Part shown: one piece after another, positions 60,475 through 64,000 of the stretch
How positions within the stretch are numbered: the first letter of the stretch is position 1
How the letters are laid out: each line of letters starts with the position of its first letter
Assembly: GCF_014203735.1 (NCBI RefSeq)
Contig: NZ_JACHJQ010000007.1
Span: forward strand, 124,001 to 188,000
Length of the DNA stretch: 64,000 nucleotides
From: Actinophytocola algeriensis
GTDB lineage: Bacteria > Actinomycetota > Actinomycetes > Mycobacteriales > Pseudonocardiaceae
Direction of reading: 5' to 3'
Made by a program: the position numbers and the translations under genes
The notes under the pieces: generated by a model
Databases searched by the model: none
Seen by the model: the letters and a program-made list of their open reading frames with translations, nothing else
Told to the model about the DNA's origin: nothing

Positions 60475-62087
60475 GCCGCTCCCCTCGCCATCGCCGGTTC
60501 CGCGATCATCGGCTGGCCCGACGGCGTCAGGCGCACCGTCAGGCTGCGCGCCCATTCCGTTGTGGTGGCCGGGAAATCGTCACGCACGTGGCAGCCGCGG
60601 GACTCCTCGCGGGCGGCGGCCGCCGCGATCAGCGCCCTGGCCGTCAGCGTCAGCGCCGCGTCCTCCACCAGCTCGCGGGTCGACAGTGGACGGTCCACAG
60701 CGGACACGTCCAGCACCGAGCCGACCACCGCCAGCCCCTCCGCGTCCCGGCCGATCGCGGCGTAGCGGCTCATCACCCGCTGCAGCGTGTCGCGGTCGGC
60801 GACGGGCACGGTCGGCACCGGCTGGCACGCCGCCAGCCGCCGCTCGGACGGCACGCCCAGAGCGAGGTCCGCCGCGACGGACTCCGCCGCCCGGGTGCCG
60901 ACGACCAGACCTTCCAGCAAGCTGTTGGACGCCAGCCGGTTCGCGCCGTGCAGACCGGTCCGCGCCACCTCCCCGGCCGCGTACAGACCGGCCACCGCCG
61001 TCCGGCCGTCCACAGTGGTCACCACGCCGCCGCACGAGAAGTGCGCGGCCGGGGCCACCGGGATCGGCGCCACCGACGGGTCGACACCCACCGTGAGGCA
61101 CGCCGCCAGCACGGTCGGGAACCGGCGCCGGAACTCCGCCGCGGTCAGGTGTGTCGTGTCCAGGTACACGTGGTCGTCGCCGAGCGCGGCCATGCGCCGG
61201 GTGATCGCCGCGGACACCACGTCGCGCGGCGCCAGGTCCTCCTGCGGGTGCACCCCGGCCATCACGCGGTCGCCGCGCGCGTCGACCAGCACCGCGCCCT
61301 CGCCGCGCACGGCCTCGGTCACGAGCGGGCAGCGTCCCCGCGCGCCGGAACCGGTGTACAGCACGGTCGGGTGGAACTGCACGAACTCCAGGTCCGCCAC
61401 GGGCGCGCCGGACCGCAGCGCGAGCGCGATGCCGTCCGCGGTGGCGACGGACGGGTTCGACGTGGCCTGGTAGAGCTGGCCCAGCCCGCCGGTCGCGAGC
61501 AGCACCGCCGGTGCCACGAGGATTCCCGGCACACCGTTCGCGTCGAGCACGAGCAGCCCGGTGACCTCGCCTGCCGGGGTGCGCAGCGTGTCGACCGCCG
61601 TGTGGTGCTCCAGCATCGGCACGCGCCCGTCCCGCGAGGCGGTGACCAGTGCCCGCTCGACCTCCGCACCGGTCGCGTCGCCGCCCGCGTGCACCACGCG
61701 GAACGCGGTGTGCCCGCCCTCGCGGGTCCTGGCGAGCCGGTCACCGTCGGGGACGTCACGGTCGAACTCCGCGCCCAGCGCCTGGAGCCTGCGCACCGCG
61801 GCGGGACCGGCGCCGATGATCCGCGACGTGGCCACCGGGTCGCACAGGCCGACACCGGCGACGAGCGTGTCGTCGACGTGCCGCGCGACCGAGTCGGCCT
61901 CGATGTCGCCGAGCACGACCGCGACGCCGCCCTGCGCCCAGCGGGTGTTGCCGCCGTCGGCCGCGTCCTTGGTGACGACGAGGACGTTCAGGCCCAGCTC
62001 ACGGGCACGCAGCGCGGCGGTCAGCCCGGCCACCCCGGTGCCGACGACCACCAGGTCGGCGCGCGCCTCCCAGCACGGGCTGGTCAC
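60471..62087 (-). CDS. nadB: L-aspartate oxidase
   Basis: 538 aa from the GTG at 62087 ([22 protein letters not shown]); the open frame continues upstream only as antisense-like sequence over nadA. It oxidises aspartate to iminoaspartate with FAD. FAD motif GTGVAGL, active-site region [45 protein letters not shown] and [14 protein letters not shown] are clear. It overlaps nadA (GTGA). Confidence 0.95.
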   Translation of the reverse strand: MTSPCWEARADLVVVGTGVAGLTAALRARELGLNVLVVTKDAADGGNTRWAQGGVAVVLGDIEADSVARHVDDTLVAGVGLCDPVATSRIIGAGPAAVRRLQALGAEFDRDVPDGDRLARTREGGHTAFRVVHAGGDATGAEVERALVTASRDGRVPMLEHHTAVDTLRTPAGEVTGLLVLDANGVPGILVAPAVLLATGGLGQLYQATSNPSVATADGIALALRSGAPVADLEFVQFHPTVLYTGSGARGRCPLVTEAVRGEGAVLVDARGDRVMAGVHPQEDLAPRDVVSAAITRRMAALGDDHVYLDTTHLTAAEFRRRFPTVLAACLTVGVDPSVAPIPVAPAAHFSCGGVVTTVDGRTAVAGLYAAGEVARTGLHGANRLASNSLLEGLVVGTRAAESVAADLALGVPSERRLAACQPVPTVPVADRDTLQRVMSRYAAIGRDAEGLAVVGSVLDVSAVDRPLSTRELVEDAALTLTARALIAAAAAREESRGCHVRDDFPATTTEWARSLTVRLTPSGQPMIAEPAMARGAA

Positions 62088-63094
62088 TCGCCACCGCCGG
62101 GCTTGCCGATCTCGATCATCCGCTGCACGGCACCCCGCGCGCGGGCCGCGGTCTCCACGTCCACGTGCACCTCGTCCTTGTTCTCGCGCAGCGCGCGGAG
62201 CAGGGCCGCCGGGGTGATCATCTTCATGTACCGGCAGGAGGCGCGGTCGTTCACCGCGCTGAACTCGATCTCCGGGGCGGCGCGGCGCAGCTGGTGCAGC
62301 ATGCCGATCTCGGTCGCCACGAGCACGGACTTCGCCGAGGTGGCGCGGGCCTGCGTGACCATGTCGCCGGTCGAGAGGATCTTGACCTGCGCGCTCGGCA
62401 CGATGCCCTCGCCCGCGAGGTAGAGCGCCGAGGTGGCGCACCCGCACTCGGGGTGGATGAACAGGTCCGCGTCGGGGTTCGCGGCGGCGCGCTCGGCCAG
62501 CTCGGGGCCGTTGATGCCGGCGTGGACGTGGCACTCGCCCGCCCAGATGTGCAGGTTGTCGCGGCCGGTCTCGCGCTTGACGTGCGCGCCGAGGAACTGG
62601 TCCGGCAGGAACAGGACCTCCTGGTCGGCGGGGATCGAGCGGACCACGTCGACGGCGTTGGAGGACGTGCAGCAGATGTCGGTCTCGGCCTTCACGTCCG
62701 CGGTCGTGTTCACGTACGACACGACGACCGCGCCCGGGTGCTCGGCCTTCCATTCCCGCAGCTGGTCGGCGGTGATGGAGTCGGCGAGGGAGCAGCCCGC
62801 GCGCGCGTCCGGGATGAGGACGGTCTTCTCGGGCGCCAGGATCTTCGCGGTCTCGGCCATGAAGTGCACGCCACAGAAGATGATCGTGGACGCGTCGCTG
62901 GCGGCCGCTATGCGGCTCAGTGCGAGCGAGTCGCCGGTGTGGTCGGCGATGTCCTGGATCTCCGGCAGCTGGTAGTTGTGCGCGAGCAGCACGGCGTCGC
63001 GTTCCTTCGCGAGCCTGCGCACCTCGTCGCGCCACGCCGAGTCGGGGTCGACCCCGGTGTATGGCGTGAGATCTTCCTCGAGCGTTGCGGCCAC
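62084..63094 (-). CDS. nadA: Quinolinate synthase
   Basis: 336 aa. It condenses iminoaspartate with dihydroxyacetone phosphate using a [4Fe-4S] cluster. Cluster Cys residues lie in [21 protein letters not shown] and HPECGCAT. First gene of nadABC. Its start is 71 bp from the divergent NUDIX-type regulator, with an operator-like dyad between them. Confidence 0.95.
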   Translation of the reverse strand: MAATLEEDLTPYTGVDPDSAWRDEVRRLAKERDAVLLAHNYQLPEIQDIADHTGDSLALSRIAAASDASTIIFCGVHFMAETAKILAPEKTVLIPDARAGCSLADSITADQLREWKAEHPGAVVVSYVNTTADVKAETDICCTSSNAVDVVRSIPADQEVLFLPDQFLGAHVKRETGRDNLHIWAGECHVHAGINGPELAERAAANPDADLFIHPECGCATSALYLAGEGIVPSAQVKILSTGDMVTQARATSAKSVLVATEIGMLHQLRRAAPEIEFSAVNDRASCRYMKMITPAALLRALRENKDEVHVDVETAARARGAVQRMIEIGKPGGGE

Positions 63095-63141
63095 TGGTCC
63101 CTCCCTGGGCTACGGTCCGCCTGTCCGTTTCCTCTCCAGAG

Positions 63142-63164
63142 GTTTTCGCCTTAGGATCGAAAAC
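63142..63164. promoter_or_regulatory. Operator-like dyad between nadA and the NUDIX regulator
   Basis: GTTTTCG (63142-63148) and CGAAAAC (63158-63164) flank a 9-bp centre, directly before the ATG at 63165 and 48 bp from nadA. Position fits an autoregulated NrtR/NdnR-type site controlling NAD synthesis. Confidence 0.6.
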
Positions 63165-63881
63165 ATGCCCGATGTTACCACCGCGTTGCCGGTGGCCGAC
63201 CACGAAGTACTGGCCGCGGTGCTCCAAGTGCGAGCGGGATCACTCCAGGTCCTGCTCTGGGAACGCGCTCAGGAACCACACGCGCACCGCTGGTCACTGC
63301 CGGGCGGACGGCTCGGCGCGACCGAGGACGTGGAGTCGTCGATCCGCCGCCAGCTCGAGGAGAAGGTCGACGTCCGGCAGTTGTCGCACGTCGAGCAACT
63401 CGCGGTGTTCAGCGCCCCGGAACGGGTGCCCGGCGAGCGGGTGGTCGCGTCGGCGTTCCTCGGGCTGGTGCCCTCCGACGTCGACCCGGCGCTGCCGCCG
63501 GACACGGCGTGGCATCCGGTCGATGCGCTCCCCCGCACCGCGTTCGACCACGAGTCCATCGTCCGTCGAGCGCGGGACCGGCTGCGGGCGAAGCTCTCGT
63601 ACACGAACCTCGGGTTCGCACTCGCGCCGCCGACGTTCACGATCTCCGCGCTGCGGTCGCTGTACTCGGCGGCCCTCGGGTACAAGGTGTCGGCGACGAA
63701 CCTGCAGCGGGTGCTGTCGCGCCGCGGTCTGCTCGAGCCGACCGGTGACACCGCGCCACCGGGAAAGGCGGGCGGTCGCCCGGCCGCGCTGTTCCGGTTC
63801 ACCCAGCGGGGCATCGAAGTCACCGACCCCTTCGCGGTGCTCCGTCCGCCGAACCAAGCGAGAGGTGGCGCGGCGACCTAA
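63165..63881 (+). CDS. NUDIX-related regulator of NAD synthesis (NrtR/NdnR type)
   Basis: 238 aa. Residues 1 to about 140 are a NUDIX fold; the box GGRLGATEDVESSIRRQLEE keeps the first Glu, but RExxEE reads RQLEEK, so two catalytic Glu are lost. The C-terminal 80 residues form a winged HTH (FTISALRSLYSAALGYKVSATNLQRVLSRRGLLE). NrtR-family proteins repress NAD genes and respond to ADP-ribose or NAD metabolites. C. glutamicum NdnR sits beside nadA in the same way. No leader: the operator touches the ATG. Confidence 0.88.
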   Translation: MPDVTTALPVADHEVLAAVLQVRAGSLQVLLWERAQEPHAHRWSLPGGRLGATEDVESSIRRQLEEKVDVRQLSHVEQLAVFSAPERVPGERVVASAFLGLVPSDVDPALPPDTAWHPVDALPRTAFDHESIVRRARDRLRAKLSYTNLGFALAPPTFTISALRSLYSAALGYKVSATNLQRVLSRRGLLEPTGDTAPPGKAGGRPAALFRFTQRGIEVTDPFAVLRPPNQARGGAAT

Positions 63882-63891
63882 CCTTGGGTTC

Positions 63892-64000
63892 GTGCCCACG
63901 GGTCCGAAGCCATCGCCACCGACGCCGCTGCCGCTGTTCCCGCTGCAGACGGTGCTACTGCCCGGGGTGACACTGCCGCTGCACATCTTCGAGCCGCGCT
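63892..64000 (+). CDS. LON substrate-binding domain protein, 5' part
   Basis: 36 residues visible from the GTG at 63892: a Pro-rich start then LPLFPLQTVLLPGVTLPLHIFEPR, the first strand of the Lon N-terminal (LON substrate-binding) domain. Actinomycetes usually have it as a separate protein of about 220 aa. Truncated by the window edge. Confidence 0.75.
   Translation, partial: MPTGPKPSPPTPLPLFPLQTVLLPGVTLPLHIFEPR

Noticed and set aside
62088-63227. N-terminal extension of nadB to 63227
   Set aside because: This part is out of frame with nadA but covers it completely; NadA has all its Cys motifs, and the FAD motif of NadB begins right after the GTG at 62087.

Overview
This window is high-GC chromosomal DNA from an actinomycete, most likely a member of the Pseudonocardiales (a Lentzea, Saccharothrix or Amycolatopsis type of organism). 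The evidence is the GTG-rich starts, the XRE regulator with a DUF5753-like region followed by a DUF397-like start, PriA, F420-linked and SoxR-type genes, and the gene order. I saw no tRNA or rRNA genes, no CRISPR array, no prophage and no complete insertion sequence.

The minus strand carries a core-metabolism backbone. Read from right to left it is nadA-nadB-nadC, hisD-hisC-hisB, hisH-hisA(priA), hisF-hisI, trpE-(Trp-operon membrane protein)-trpC-trpB-trpA, lgt, gltB-gltD, pyk and tesB. Apart from gltBD this is the order I know from Mycobacterium tuberculosis Rv1594 to Rv1618. A NUDIX-type regulator with degraded catalytic residues sits divergent from nadA. No trpF or trpD was seen; PriA is the known actinobacterial replacement for TrpF.

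Accessory genes are inserted between these blocks. 0-4.4 kb: regulator, small Cys-rich protein, PBP4-type peptidase, broken gene. 7-11.3 kb: DUF2461 protein, secreted serine protease, ammonia-lyase homologue with an altered MIO triad, small membrane protein, VOC protein. 17.7-25.1 kb: a beta-glucan unit (secreted GH16-CBM6 glucanase, sugar ABC importer, GH1 beta-glucosidase, LacI regulator) with two matching LacI-type operators. 25.2-31.2 kb: frameshifted lipoprotein, cobalamin riboswitch plus BtuFCD-type importer, then an SDR and a second oxidoreductase behind a KstR-like box. 37.9-43.1 kb: two related TetR regulators around hisFI, an ABC exporter, an Uma2 protein and an F420-type oxidoreductase. 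44.5-49.2 kb: FN3 lipoprotein, jelly-roll secreted protein, split transketolase with an in-frame TAG, SoxR, DUF1992 protein, TetR, tiny membrane protein. 52.4-59.4 kb: M14 carboxypeptidase, remnant of a TIR-domain gene, class V aminotransferase, solute-binding lipoprotein, nitrilase-family enzyme, P450 and TetR.

Noncoding structure is rich. It includes a 3-site GlnR-like array before gltB, three clusters of short palindromes, a 93-bp element with perfect 16-bp terminal inverted repeats, two related hairpin elements with a conserved loop downstream of two regulators, and scattered DnaA-box-like 9-mers. Three of the broken genes, including the TIR remnant, can be explained by one-base indels (two of them in G/C runs), so assembly error must be excluded before treating them as biology.
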